IMG/VR virus record: IMGVR_UViG_3300010885_031376
Coordinates: 1-35,605 of that record
DNA from: a virus
Length of the DNA stretch: 35,605 bases
Reading direction: 5' to 3' (one strand)
The position numbers and the translations under genes were made by a program. Positions 22,483 through 31,012 of the stretch are shown here, piece by piece. Positions within the stretch are counted from its first letter, which is position 1. The number at the start of each line of letters is the position of its first letter. Under the pieces are notes generated by a model. The model ran no database searches. It saw only the letters and a program-made list of their open reading frames with translations, and was not told where the DNA came from.

Positions 22483-22955
22483 TATTCTTCAACCAAAAAG
22501 CAGAAGTTCATATTAACTGGCGAGCCAGCAACAACGAGCGACATTAAGGCAAGCCCGTTTGCGGAGGTTGCTGGAATTTTAAGCTCGCTTCCTGGAGCCG
22601 CAACCCAACGAAATGTTGCTCGCATGTTTTGTGCCCATTGAAGCAAAAAAGACGACGCGGTAAGTGTTGGACCGACAGAACAAACACCTTGGTTTGCTGT
22701 TGTGACAGCCGCAGGATCTCCAGGATCTAAAGCTTGCGGAGTAATTGCCGCGCCGCCCGCTCCCGCCCATGTTCCGGCTGTTGTGCAACGTTGAATTTTA
22801 TAACTCGCTGAGTTATCCGCTGGGGTCGCATCAGATCCCATCGTGATATCATAAATCATCGTGCGGACTGCTGTTGTTCCAAGCACGTTTGCGAGAGGCA
22901 GTGTAGCGCTTGCCGTGTTCAAACAGTTTCCAGTAATTCCGTATTTTCTTGCCAT
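22482..22955 (-). CDS. Unknown virion-type protein (157 aa)
   Basis: A 157-aa Ala/Thr-rich beta protein (MARKYGITGNCLNTASATLP, TMIYDITMGSDATPADNSAS, QWAQNMRATFRWVAAPGSEL). The pattern of an asymmetric beta sandwich in the portal-capsid region suggests a capsid surface protein. AGGA precedes the ATG. No specific function. Confidence 0.6.
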   Translation of the reverse strand: MARKYGITGNCLNTASATLPLANVLGTTAVRTMIYDITMGSDATPADNSASYKIQRCTTAGTWAGAGGAAITPQALDPGDPAAVTTANQGVCSVGPTLTASSFLLQWAQNMRATFRWVAAPGSELKIPATSANGLALMSLVVAGSPVNMNFCFLVEE

Positions 22956-22979
22956 CGTCTTTTCCTATCTAGTTGTTAA

Positions 22980-25487
22980 TTATCCAAGCCCCGGCAAGTT
23001 CACTGCCGAAACGTTCTCATCTGGAACATCTTGAGATTCAATTCCTATTGCATCCCCGTTCGCATCCCGCACAATCCGCCCGACTCGTCTTGTTGGCCGC
23101 GGTGCTGGTCCAACATTCAAATGTACCGCAGGAGGAGGCCCGCCGGTAAATGCTTGACCCGATTCCTTCATGGTCTTGTGTGCCTCTGCCATTACTTCGA
23201 GCTGTTTCATTTTCATTTCAAACATGCTTTGCATTGTATTGATTTGCGCCTGATGATCCATTTTCATCTTGTCGAATCCAGCTTGCATTTGTTGAATTTG
23301 CATTTTGTTTTGCGCCGCCGCTTGATCGGTTGCTATGCGTGCTTGAGCTTTTCTATCTTCTCTTGCAATTTCCGCTTGCGCTTTTGTTTGCTCAATTTGC
23401 TGGTCCGCTTGCATTCGAACTTGTTGCGCCTGAACGTGCGCCTGTGCCTTGATAATTTCAGGATCTGGCGGAGGTGGTGCCGGATTGTTTGCGGCCTCCT
23501 GCATTTGCTTGGAAATTTTCATAATGTCTTCTTCGATTTCCTTACCGTATCGAAGCCCGCGGGTTACGTAGGTAAGGAGCGACATTGCTGCTTGCGCAAA
23601 TTGTGGGTTTTGCTGAGATGCGGTAGCAACTGCCGAAAGCCCATCAAACACGGTTTTTGCTAAGTAGTTCCGTTGCTCAATATCTTCATTCTGATTCATC
23701 GTAATAGTCGAATCAGTTTCAATGTCGATACGAACCTTACGTTCATCGTCGTCTTGCAAGAGAAGCAAAACTTGTGGCCATGCTTGTTGATCTTCCTGAG
23801 AATCGTAATTGACCCCCATGATTTCTCTTAACTTGTCTTCGTCAAACTTCTTAAGCGCTAAATCGCACATAAGCTGAATACTGTTTGCAACAAGCCTTTG
23901 GAATTCGCGCTGAACAGCCGAGAATCTAAGCGATGTGTATTGCCCTTTAAGCTGTTGCGCCGCTGCTGTCTCTTGTGGGTCTGTTACCCCGCGCAAAATG
24001 TCTGGAATGCCGTAAATTTCGTAGAATTTCGATTCATACATTTGCAAAGATTCGGCTAGTTCCTTAGCTGCGTTTACAAACTCTTGTGTCGGAAAGAATT
24101 TGATAATCTTATCAAGATTCGCATCGCCCAGAATATTCCCTAGGTTCTTCATTCCAAGGAATTCTGTTTCTGCTGTGTCATTTGCAAGGTCCGCAAGCTC
24201 TGGAACGCTTGCGTCATAAATGCCTTTACGTTTCGTCGCTCTAATAACGCCTTGTAAGCGTTTCGCCATTGCGTTTACTTGATTGATAATCGGTTCGAGC
24301 TGCGAGAAATCAGGAACGGCGTATAAATCTTCGGCGCCGATAGTGCCAAGCATAAACGGTGGGCAAGGAAAGAATCCTTCTAGCTCATATAGGTCGTCTT
24401 CTACCTTCAAGAAGTCTTCTTTGTAGTTCGTATCGAGCCAGATCACTTTCTTTGTGCGCTTGTCCCAAATTTCCCAAACTTCAGCGTAAAGATTTACAAT
24501 CGTATCTTTGGTATTGTCGCTGCTCTTTCTGTCTTCGCTGTCGTCTCGATTGATCGGCGTATAGGTAAGAGCGTTTGCGATTTCAGCGCCAAACTTTTCC
24601 CTTACATCTGGCTTTGTCATGTTCGCTTTAAACGCTATCCAATCAATTTCTTCCCAATAGCGAGCATTCGGCGTGTGAAGAATGTCGTAATAGTAAACAG
24701 GCAATAGCTCACACGACATTTCTTCGATGTACTCTTCCGTCGATTCCTCGTAGACGCCTTGCTCATCTTGCATGAGCTGGCCTTGAGGTTGTTCGCCTTC
24801 GTCGTTTACCCAAATAAGCGGCGGTTGCGGAGGTGGTGCCGGTGGCATCATCGGCGGCGGTGGTTGCTGCTCTTGTGGTGGCGGCATCATGCCTTGTGGT
24901 TGCCCCTGGTCTGGTTGCGATCCGTCTTGTGGTTGCGGTTGCGCCTGTGGTGGCGGAGGCGGAGGAGGTGGCACCCAGTTAGGATCTGGGATCTGGACGT
25001 AGTAAATCTTTTTAGGCCGATTGCCTATCTTGGAATCAAAGCAGATGCGGTTGGTAGCTTTGCCGGTGTGAAGAAAATCATCTCTAGTCGCGTATTGCAC
25101 CCGGTCAAACGGGCAACATCGAATAAGATAATTTGCTAGCCGCTCAAGCTTAAGAGTCGCAAGCCGTGCAATATTATCTTCGGTATCAGAGAACGTTCGG
25201 TTAGCTACCGGCACCGGCGTGCGAGAGTATATCGCCGGTTGCATTGTCCGAATGCTTGACCAATAAATAGGGTAGCGTGCGTGCACAATGCGGCGCATTG
25301 CTTGCGGTGAATGTGCTTTGTAGCTTTGGTTTAGGTACTCGTCCCAAGCCGCACGGCCAATTTGACGCATGGGCTTTGCTGCTTTCTCCGCAGCACGCAA
25401 CGACATCAGCCAATGTTTAATGTTTGGCTTGTCGCTATCGTCTTCGTCGATCGCTTCGTCGGGTTGTGTGCTACCAGTTCGCGCCAT
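22980..25487 (-). CDS. Portal protein with Pro-rich insert
   Basis: An 835-aa protein directly downstream of the terminase. Typical portal sequence includes RIVHARYPIYWSSIRTMQPA near the start, PDFSQLEPIINQVNAMAKRL in the centre and IPDILRGVTDPQETAAAQQL. Residues ~171-225 are an insert of runs of Pro and Gln (eight consecutive prolines, then more). The C-terminal ~120 residues form a Gln/Ala/Met-rich coil (VQAQQVRMQADQQIEQTKAQ) ending with a Pro/Gly tail. It forms the 12-fold DNA entry ring. It overlaps the terminase end by 17 bases. Confidence 0.9.
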   Translation of the reverse strand: MARTGSTQPDEAIDEDDSDKPNIKHWLMSLRAAEKAAKPMRQIGRAAWDEYLNQSYKAHSPQAMRRIVHARYPIYWSSIRTMQPAIYSRTPVPVANRTFSDTEDNIARLATLKLERLANYLIRCCPFDRVQYATRDDFLHTGKATNRICFDSKIGNRPKKIYYVQIPDPNWVPPPPPPPPQAQPQPQDGSQPDQGQPQGMMPPPQEQQPPPPMMPPAPPPQPPLIWVNDEGEQPQGQLMQDEQGVYEESTEEYIEEMSCELLPVYYYDILHTPNARYWEEIDWIAFKANMTKPDVREKFGAEIANALTYTPINRDDSEDRKSSDNTKDTIVNLYAEVWEIWDKRTKKVIWLDTNYKEDFLKVEDDLYELEGFFPCPPFMLGTIGAEDLYAVPDFSQLEPIINQVNAMAKRLQGVIRATKRKGIYDASVPELADLANDTAETEFLGMKNLGNILGDANLDKIIKFFPTQEFVNAAKELAESLQMYESKFYEIYGIPDILRGVTDPQETAAAQQLKGQYTSLRFSAVQREFQRLVANSIQLMCDLALKKFDEDKLREIMGVNYDSQEDQQAWPQVLLLLQDDDERKVRIDIETDSTITMNQNEDIEQRNYLAKTVFDGLSAVATASQQNPQFAQAAMSLLTYVTRGLRYGKEIEEDIMKISKQMQEAANNPAPPPPDPEIIKAQAHVQAQQVRMQADQQIEQTKAQAEIAREDRKAQARIATDQAAAQNKMQIQQMQAGFDKMKMDHQAQINTMQSMFEMKMKQLEVMAEAHKTMKESGQAFTGGPPPAVHLNVGPAPRPTRRVGRIVRDANGDAIGIESQDVPDENVSAVNLPGLG

Positions 25488-27042
25488 TGTTTCCTGATTT
25501 GTTTCGCTGTACTTGTTTTAGTGCTTCTTCAAATGTCATTTCGTTTTTGAGTAATGCCGGGTCTATCCTTGGCTTTTCCGACTCGACAACTATTTCATGC
25601 GCCATCGCGGCTAGTCTTGCGCAGTCACAAGCGTGGGTTGCTTCGCCGTGCTCGGCTGCGTCTTCTCGCTTTGCTTCGTTTGGGTTACGCGGTAGTGCTG
25701 GCAAATATTCGCGGAGAAATTCGCACTGCTCTTGGATGTAAAACATCGGTGTGCGTTCTTCCGTGATAAGGTCGAAGCGCTTGCCGATTAACCGAGCGCG
25801 AAGCTGAGACCACCCAGTTATACGCGCCGTTTTTCCAAGTTTGAGATAAACGCCATTGTCGGCAAACGTTTTTGCAATTGTCTGCCCATGCTCATATCCA
25901 CGGTCGGGGAATACATAGGAGTCGGTAAGAGTGAGAAGATTTTTCTCATATGGCATCGGGCTGCGAAGCACTATGCCTCTAGCAATGTCCGGGTTTGACA
26001 TTCCTAGTCCTTGGCTTGGTTTGTTCAGATTGCAGCCGTACCATTCGCGGTAACAAATCAAAGCACCGCGGGGAAACCAAAACTTTCTCGGCACCTTCGT
26101 ATAGCCCGCGTCAAAGTTATCAACTTCAACTTCAAACTGTTCGCCGTCCGCAACCGTCCACCAGTAACAAGCAAACGGCTCTGCGCTTCCCCAATCGAAT
26201 GTTCGAAAACGAAACCAATGCGCTGGTGGTTCAAAGTTTGGAATAACGTGCCGCTTCTCGTCGTACTCGGGGAAGTAGTCACCCAACGGCGCATCCCATG
26301 AGCCGTGAAACAACGCTTGAAACATCGATTCGCCGCCCACATCACGAAGACGTTCTTCGGCGGCCTCTGTCGATTCACTTGGGTTATCTTGAACGCGTGA
26401 AGGAATATATTGCCGCTTGAATGCACCGACTTTCTCGATTGCAAAAGCTGGTCGACACTTAACAAACTCACGACGGAAAAAGCCGACACTCTGGCCGATA
26501 GGGTTTGCCGTGTAGATAATTCTCGGGAACTTGCCCTTGTATTTATCGGGCAATTGCTCTTGCATTTCCTTTGTCATCGTCACCCACCCGCGCAGGAACT
26601 TGATGATTTTTTCACTAAGCTGAGTGGCTTCGTCGAGCACGAGGACGTTCGTCCCCCGCCCTTGATACTTCTCAAGGTCGTCGTCTTGGCAATGGTGTAG
26701 CGAGATGAGCGACCCGTTAAAAAGAAATCTGACTTCGGACTGAACGACTTGAACAAGACCAACGCGGATAAGCGGCGCAAGCATTGCTTTAAAGCCAGTT
26801 TCAGACTCCATATGATTCGAGAGAACATCTTCAGAGAATCGGCGAAAAATTTTGCACTGCAAGTTTGGGATTTCAAGACACCACGTAACCAAAGCCGCGC
26901 GGATAAAATGCGACTTTCCCCCGCGGCTAGCGCCCCCAAATAGGACTTCAGTTGCATCCGTGTCGAATGCTTGCCGCTGACGTGGCCAGAATTTGATTTT
27001 GAATTCAAGTTCATTTGTTGCCTGAAATTCACTCGGATCCAT
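25471..27042 (-). CDS. terL: Terminase large subunit
   Basis: A 523-aa packaging motor. The ATPase part has Walker A GGASRGGKS at residues 36-44, Walker B VLVLDE at 133-138 and the coupling motif TANP at 178-181. The C-terminal RNase H-like nuclease starts with FDWG (Asp283). AAAGGA lies just before the ATG. It overlaps the small subunit by 14 bases and the portal by 17. It ends in TAG, showing that amber is a normal stop here. Confidence 0.95.
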   Translation of the reverse strand: MDPSEFQATNELEFKIKFWPRQRQAFDTDATEVLFGGASRGGKSHFIRAALVTWCLEIPNLQCKIFRRFSEDVLSNHMESETGFKAMLAPLIRVGLVQVVQSEVRFLFNGSLISLHHCQDDDLEKYQGRGTNVLVLDEATQLSEKIIKFLRGWVTMTKEMQEQLPDKYKGKFPRIIYTANPIGQSVGFFRREFVKCRPAFAIEKVGAFKRQYIPSRVQDNPSESTEAAEERLRDVGGESMFQALFHGSWDAPLGDYFPEYDEKRHVIPNFEPPAHWFRFRTFDWGSAEPFACYWWTVADGEQFEVEVDNFDAGYTKVPRKFWFPRGALICYREWYGCNLNKPSQGLGMSNPDIARGIVLRSPMPYEKNLLTLTDSYVFPDRGYEHGQTIAKTFADNGVYLKLGKTARITGWSQLRARLIGKRFDLITEERTPMFYIQEQCEFLREYLPALPRNPNEAKREDAAEHGEATHACDCARLAAMAHEIVVESEKPRIDPALLKNEMTFEEALKQVQRNKSGNNGANW

Positions 27043-27295
27043 CGTCCTTTGTCATTGTCTCAACGATAACTTTTAACGTTGCAATTCCGCCGTCTGCGCC
27101 TAGCAACTTGACTGACTCACTGGCTCGCCCCCAAGCATGTTCACAAATAAACTTTGCCGCTGGAAACTGCTGCGGGTGTTCTTTGCTTGTTGCCATCGCA
27201 AGAATTTCAACAAGCGCGGGAAATGAATACTGTTTACAAAGTTCACGGAAGTCTTTCTTGCTATCGACTCCCCCCATGTTGCCCTTCTTGGCCAT
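27029..27295 (-). CDS. terS: Terminase small subunit-like protein
   Basis: An 88-aa protein directly upstream of and overlapping the large subunit. The helical body (KKDFRELCKQYSFPALVEIL) and the CEHAWGRASESVKLLGADGG segment match the usual small-terminase pattern (W-G-[KR]-x-x-x-x-V). It is shorter than many small subunits and lacks a clear extended DNA-binding N-terminal domain. It would select phage DNA for packaging. Confidence 0.75.
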   Translation of the reverse strand: MAKKGNMGGVDSKKDFRELCKQYSFPALVEILAMATSKEHPQQFPAAKFICEHAWGRASESVKLLGADGGIATLKVIVETMTKDDGSE

Positions 27296-27466
27296 TTACT
27301 TCGGCGGGCAAGGGGACGGTGCAGCATGGTTAGACAACAAGCCGACGCCAACTAGCGCGGCCTGTAGCCACAAGCTTGGGTGTGCCGCTGTGTAGTCTGA
27401 CAACACCGGATAAAACGCTCCGAGAAATCCGCTTAAGTAGCCGAGGACTGGTAGTAGTGCGCTCAT
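27296..27466 (-). CDS. Small holin-like membrane protein (56 aa)
   Basis: A 56-aa ORF whose ATG overlaps the previous stop (ATGA) and which ends one base before TerS. It reads MSALLPVLGYLSGFLGAFYP, then a turn with a charged pair, and a second hydrophobic segment (LQAALVGVGLLSNH). Two membrane helices with short tails fit a holin. Its neighbours are a secreted protein and the packaging genes. The assignment rests on size and topology. Confidence 0.6.
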   Translation of the reverse strand: MSALLPVLGYLSGFLGAFYPVLSDYTAAHPSLWLQAALVGVGLLSNHAAPSPCPPK

Positions 27467-28284
27467 TTTAGTAATGCTCCATAGTTTGCGACATCCGCCG
27501 CTGTAATTATAAAAGTGCGCGATTTGCGCGGGAAAACAGGCTTATTGTTAACGGTCTTACCTTGAGAGATAGCGTTCCAAAGAAGGGCGATATAGCAATT
27601 GCGATTAGCTTGCATGAACGCACGCGACTCGCTCAGACTAAGCAAAGATCCATCCGGGTTAACTATCTGAGCACTCCCTGAACATCTCGCGCCGCTGCCA
27701 TGCGACTCTTTAAACAACGCGGGACTCACCGCGCCGCCATGATTGGGGCTGCGGATTAAAATGTAAGGCCACCATGCTCGCAGTACGTGCGAGAGGATTG
27801 CGTATGCTTGCGGGCTGTAGTCGTCTTCGAGGCCAGTCGATAGGACGAGCTGCGTGTTGCTGTTTGAGTATTTATCCACAACCGCGCGAATATCGGAGAG
27901 CCTGTCCCACACGGCCTGAAGCGCGTACGGGTTTGCGCTCGCTAGTATCTGCGACCAATGAGCAACACTAAATTGCGGGAAAAATTCGCCGTCCTCGCAA
28001 TTGCTGTTGCGTCGGCAAACTTCATCTGAAAAATGGATTTCTAAAGCATGCGGACGGTCGGCAAACTTGGCCAGGAAACGCTGTATGCATGTTGTGTCAT
28101 CGCCAAACGTGCCCCACAAGACAGCCATCGCGGGCTCTTTGGCGTGGCTCTCGATTTGCAGGAATTGATCGCACGGAAAGTGCGGAGACATCGCGGCATA
28201 AGCGCTGAAACCTTCATATTGTGCCGACGCGGTAGAAATACCGAGGAATAAGATGCATATGGGTAAAATATGTATCATTCGCAT
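27463..28284 (-). CDS. Secreted protein of unknown function (273 aa)
   Basis: A 273-aa protein with a clear signal peptide (MRMIHILPICILFLGISTAS, cleavage after residue 21). The mature part has a conserved-looking stretch RPHALEIHFSDEVCRRNSNC and ends in a region with QLVLSTGLEDDYSP and YIALLWNAISQG. The alternation of strands and helices suggests a TIM-barrel-type hydrolase, perhaps a glycosidase, but no catalytic motif is certain. Gene order (between the DUF5675 protein and a holin-like gene) suggests a lysis or envelope role. No clear ribosome site is seen, and a small inverted repeat covers the start. Confidence 0.6.
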   Translation of the reverse strand: MRMIHILPICILFLGISTASAQYEGFSAYAAMSPHFPCDQFLQIESHAKEPAMAVLWGTFGDDTTCIQRFLAKFADRPHALEIHFSDEVCRRNSNCEDGEFFPQFSVAHWSQILASANPYALQAVWDRLSDIRAVVDKYSNSNTQLVLSTGLEDDYSPQAYAILSHVLRAWWPYILIRSPNHGGAVSPALFKESHGSGARCSGSAQIVNPDGSLLSLSESRAFMQANRNCYIALLWNAISQGKTVNNKPVFPRKSRTFIITAADVANYGALLK

Positions 28285-28334
28285 ATCGGGAATATGCGGG
28301 AAAAAGTAAATGCCTGCAATACGGAAAATGTCAA

Positions 28335-28679
28335 TCAGTCATTGGCTTGATCGTATCGATGCAGCTCAAAGATCCGCGACTGCTCAAACAATTTCTCTAA
28401 TTTGCGCATGTCCAACATCGGCAATCCCAGGCTAGCCATTACCCAACGATATGAGCCCTCACGCGCATTGTCGCTGCGAAACCATCTGCGAGCCTCGCGG
28501 CGGATGTCGTCCCTAACAAGGGCGTTCGGCGGGCCTCCATTACGAGCTTTTGCGCCCGTCGCGTCGCAGTATGCGCGATACAAGATCGCGGACAATAACC
28601 GTCGGCACGCGTGCGTTTCGGCGTCCGCCAAAAAATAATCAAGGCCATCCGCACGCACATCAAATTTAATTTGACCCAT
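28335..28679 (-). CDS. Small protein with HTH-like pattern (114 aa)
   Basis: A 114-aa protein. The pattern DIRREARRWFRSDN...SYRWVMASLGLPMLDMRKLEKLF resembles a widespread small phage family with an AREWF...F..IC..LGLDP core of unknown function, whose C-terminal half looks like a helix-turn-helix. It may be a late-gene regulator. It starts 14 bases inside the end of the DUF5675 gene. Confidence in any function is low. Confidence 0.6.
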   Translation of the reverse strand: MGQIKFDVRADGLDYFLADAETHACRRLLSAILYRAYCDATGAKARNGGPPNALVRDDIRREARRWFRSDNAREGSYRWVMASLGLPMLDMRKLEKLFEQSRIFELHRYDQAND

Positions 28680-29073
28680 AGTTTTCCTCGATAACCAGTT
28701 GCGCGGTTTTAATGCCCGCCATTTGCCTCATAAATTCATTGAACGCGATTCTCGACGAAAGCACAGCAGGTAAGCCAACTAGATAACCGCTGCGCATTCC
28801 GAGTAATATACAACCGTGGGTATCACTGCGGGTATTGCCGACGTGGATCAAAATATCGCCCCGATTAGGGACACCGATTACCTCGTAAACATCGCCAAAC
28901 TTAGGCGATTGGTGCAGTTGAATGGTGTATGTTCCTACGGGAATACAAGAGAGGTTTGGTAGGTTGCTTAACCAGCATAATTCTAGTGTGCAACATGACC
29001 AACCGCCGTCTAATTCCAGCGTGCCAAGTGTGGTATTTTGCGCCAGAGAGCGGCGAGTGAGGAGTAGGTTCAT
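28666..29073 (-). CDS. DUF5675 family protein
   Basis: A 135-aa protein with the DUF5675 layout: LLTRRSLAQNTTLGTLELDG at the start, CTLEL, a central IPVGTYTIQLHQSPKFGDVY, then IHVGNTRSDTHGCILLG. Several of these proteins sit in phage lysis clusters and are suspected to act on the cell wall, but activity is not established to my knowledge. Here it is near the secreted and holin-like genes. AGGAG near the start supports initiation at 29073. Confidence 0.8.
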   Translation of the reverse strand: MNLLLTRRSLAQNTTLGTLELDGGWSCCTLELCWLSNLPNLSCIPVGTYTIQLHQSPKFGDVYEVIGVPNRGDILIHVGNTRSDTHGCILLGMRSGYLVGLPAVLSSRIAFNEFMRQMAGIKTAQLVIEENYGSN

Positions 29074-29420
29074 AATCTACAATTATCTCGTAGGTAATAG
29101 GTTTGTGACGGACATGACGGAGTGACGGACTTTTCTAGTTCGTCCTGGAGAAACGTAATAAAATAGTAGTATAGTAGGGATATATTTATATTTGTAATAT
29201 CTATATATATAATTATTTGTCATGTCTGTCATAAAAAGTATAATATATAATAAAAACAACAATTTAACCGATGACGGACCACAAAAAAAGTCCGTCATAA
29301 GTCCGTCACAATTCTGCAAAAGTCTGTCATTCATACATATCTTCCATGCTTCTTCTCGGACTATTAACCGCAGCAAGTTTGTTGCAATATTCCTCAGTAA
29401 AAAAAAGTCCGTCATAAACT
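29074..29420. other. Iteron cluster around AT-rich stretch; candidate replication origin
   Basis: TGACGGAC occurs at 29106 and 29123 (with one-mismatch TGACGGAG at 29115), and at 29272. The reverse GTCCGTCA occurs at 29290, 29301 and 29407, with one-mismatch GTCTGTCA at 29224 and 29322. The right-hand copies start 11 and 21 bases apart, so they face the same side of the helix. Between the groups lies about 100 bases of almost pure A/T (29157-29260). The neighbouring gene is a D5-type helicase, and the last copy lies inside its 3' end. The gap of 253 bases between genes holds no convincing ORF. Confidence 0.7.
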
Positions 29421-31012
29421 CGCTTTTTTGAATCCCGCAGCCTCTTTAAATTCCGCTGTGAAAGCTCCATTCCAAACTTGTTTTTACCCATGTGCCCCCG
29501 ACCATTTTCCTCTGCCCAGATCTCAAAAACGGCATACATATCGCTCGCTGAGATGCTCATATCTGCCATCGGAATAGTGCAGCAATCTAAGAATTGGCCC
29601 ACTATATCCATATCGTTTCTATATTCTTGACTAGCTTGCTTAACTTTGTCAGGTATAGCTAATCCCTCTCGCTGCCAATCTAAACAACCCTCTAAGGCCC
29701 ACATTAAAACGCCACTGAGCTCGCGGTTTACAATCTTATTCCGCAGCTCCTTGTCTTGTTCTGATTCTGGGATCTGGGCCTCAAACGGGATTAGCTGTAT
29801 CCTTTTCCACATCCCGGCCGACGAGTCAGATACGTCCGGTTTGTTGTTTCCGCGTATCATGAGCTTACATTGCGGTTTAAAATCGAAGAATTCTTTGCGT
29901 AGGAATCTAGCGGTAATAATGTCACCGCCGGTAAGGTCCTTAATCAAGGCGTCGTTCCATTCCTCGCCTTTTCCGGTCTCGGAGACTGTCGCGAGGCGAG
30001 GACCACAAAGCCGCGCAACATCGTTTGGTATGCCCTGATTACCGTATTTTTTCTTAATCAAAGTTTCGGTGCTAAGGGCCAGCGAGTAGTCGCCAAGAAG
30101 GGCGTGCAGAACTTCGATAAATACGGTTTTGCCGTTGTCACCGCTGCCGTAGCAAAAAAAGAAGCACTTTTCAGCGACACTGCCGGTTAAGCAATATCCC
30201 GCGGCGCGCTGTAGGTATTTCTCAAGTTGCGCATCCCCTTGAGTAATTTTTTTTAAAAATTCTAGCCATAGTGGGGCTTCTGAGCTATCAACACCATATG
30301 TTGCGGGTGATATACGCGTGCATAAAGCAGTGCGCTCGTGGGGCTGCAATAAACCTTTTTTGAGGTTTAGTAGTCCGTTTTGGCAGTTAAGTAACCACGG
30401 GTCGGCGTCGAAATCTTTCATTTCGGCGCGAATCGAGTTGTGAGAAGAGGACAAAAATACAATTGCGCGAAGACGGCTCGCGTCCTGCGAGCTTTTCGCC
30501 CAGTCTAATAGGGTCTCCTTTTTGTCGCCGGTCGCGAGCTTTGCCTCCTCCAAAATCATGCTAGACGTTTCTTTTGCGAGCTCTATCGCATCGTGAGAGC
30601 CGTTCTCCCACAATCCGCCGTTCCAGTGTAGCCACCCCAGCTCGTCCGTATAGCGCATGTCGCGCCCAAAATATTTTACAAATCTATTAGAGTTGGCGAG
30701 ATCTGAGTTAAGAATTCCAGCCTCTGCTTTTGCTGCTTTTTTGCTTTGATTTTCCGCTTTCAAATTGGCTTTGCGGATTGACCTGATTTGCTCCTTATAG
30801 CTGCTACCATCTGCCGGGTGCTGCTGGAAATGATCACAGAGAGTTTTGACTATATCTATATCGTAGGATGGGGGGAGATTTGCGGCGCGTTTGAAAATTC
30901 GCATTGTCTTGAGCATCGTCGGGCGGTCCGCCCAGACTGGAATAGTTAAAATACAATCCTGAATGGATTTTAATTCAACGAGAAACTCGTCAGTTGTATC
31001 TTCTTGCGCCAT
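29327..31012 (-). CDS. D5-type SF3 helicase (primase-helicase C-terminal type)
   Basis: A 561-aa replication protein. The D5 N-like region has WLLNCQNGLLNLKKG (about residues 206-220). The SF3 core has Walker A GSGDNGKT at 289-296, a Walker B-like ATVSE near 341-345, sensor KLMIRGNNKP at 383-392 and arginine finger MWKRIQLIPF near 401-410. No archaeo-eukaryotic primase domain is visible at the N-terminus, so the host or another protein may supply priming. It is the first leftward gene, preceded by AGGGG, and probably opens the adjacent iteron origin. Confidence 0.88.
   Translation of the reverse strand: MAQEDTTDEFLVELKSIQDCILTIPVWADRPTMLKTMRIFKRAANLPPSYDIDIVKTLCDHFQQHPADGSSYKEQIRSIRKANLKAENQSKKAAKAEAGILNSDLANSNRFVKYFGRDMRYTDELGWLHWNGGLWENGSHDAIELAKETSSMILEEAKLATGDKKETLLDWAKSSQDASRLRAIVFLSSSHNSIRAEMKDFDADPWLLNCQNGLLNLKKGLLQPHERTALCTRISPATYGVDSSEAPLWLEFLKKITQGDAQLEKYLQRAAGYCLTGSVAEKCFFFCYGSGDNGKTVFIEVLHALLGDYSLALSTETLIKKKYGNQGIPNDVARLCGPRLATVSETGKGEEWNDALIKDLTGGDIITARFLRKEFFDFKPQCKLMIRGNNKPDVSDSSAGMWKRIQLIPFEAQIPESEQDKELRNKIVNRELSGVLMWALEGCLDWQREGLAIPDKVKQASQEYRNDMDIVGQFLDCCTIPMADMSISASDMYAVFEIWAEENGRGHMGKNKFGMELSQRNLKRLRDSKKRVYDGLFFTEEYCNKLAAVNSPRRSMEDMYE

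Noticed and set aside
23031-23663. 210-aa ORF on the + strand opposite the portal gene
   Set aside because: Antisense shadow of the Gln/Ala-rich portal coil; Cys/His/Leu-rich composition with no family.
24759-25139. 126-aa Arg/Trp/Leu-rich ORF opposite the portal Pro/Gln insert
   Set aside because: Composition is the complement of the repetitive CCN/CAR codons of the portal.
29083-29415. 110-aa ORF on the - strand through the AT-rich region
   Set aside because: Its composition follows the AT tract and iterons (many Tyr, Ile, Asn, Leu), it overlaps the end of the helicase gene, and it has no ribosome site or motif.
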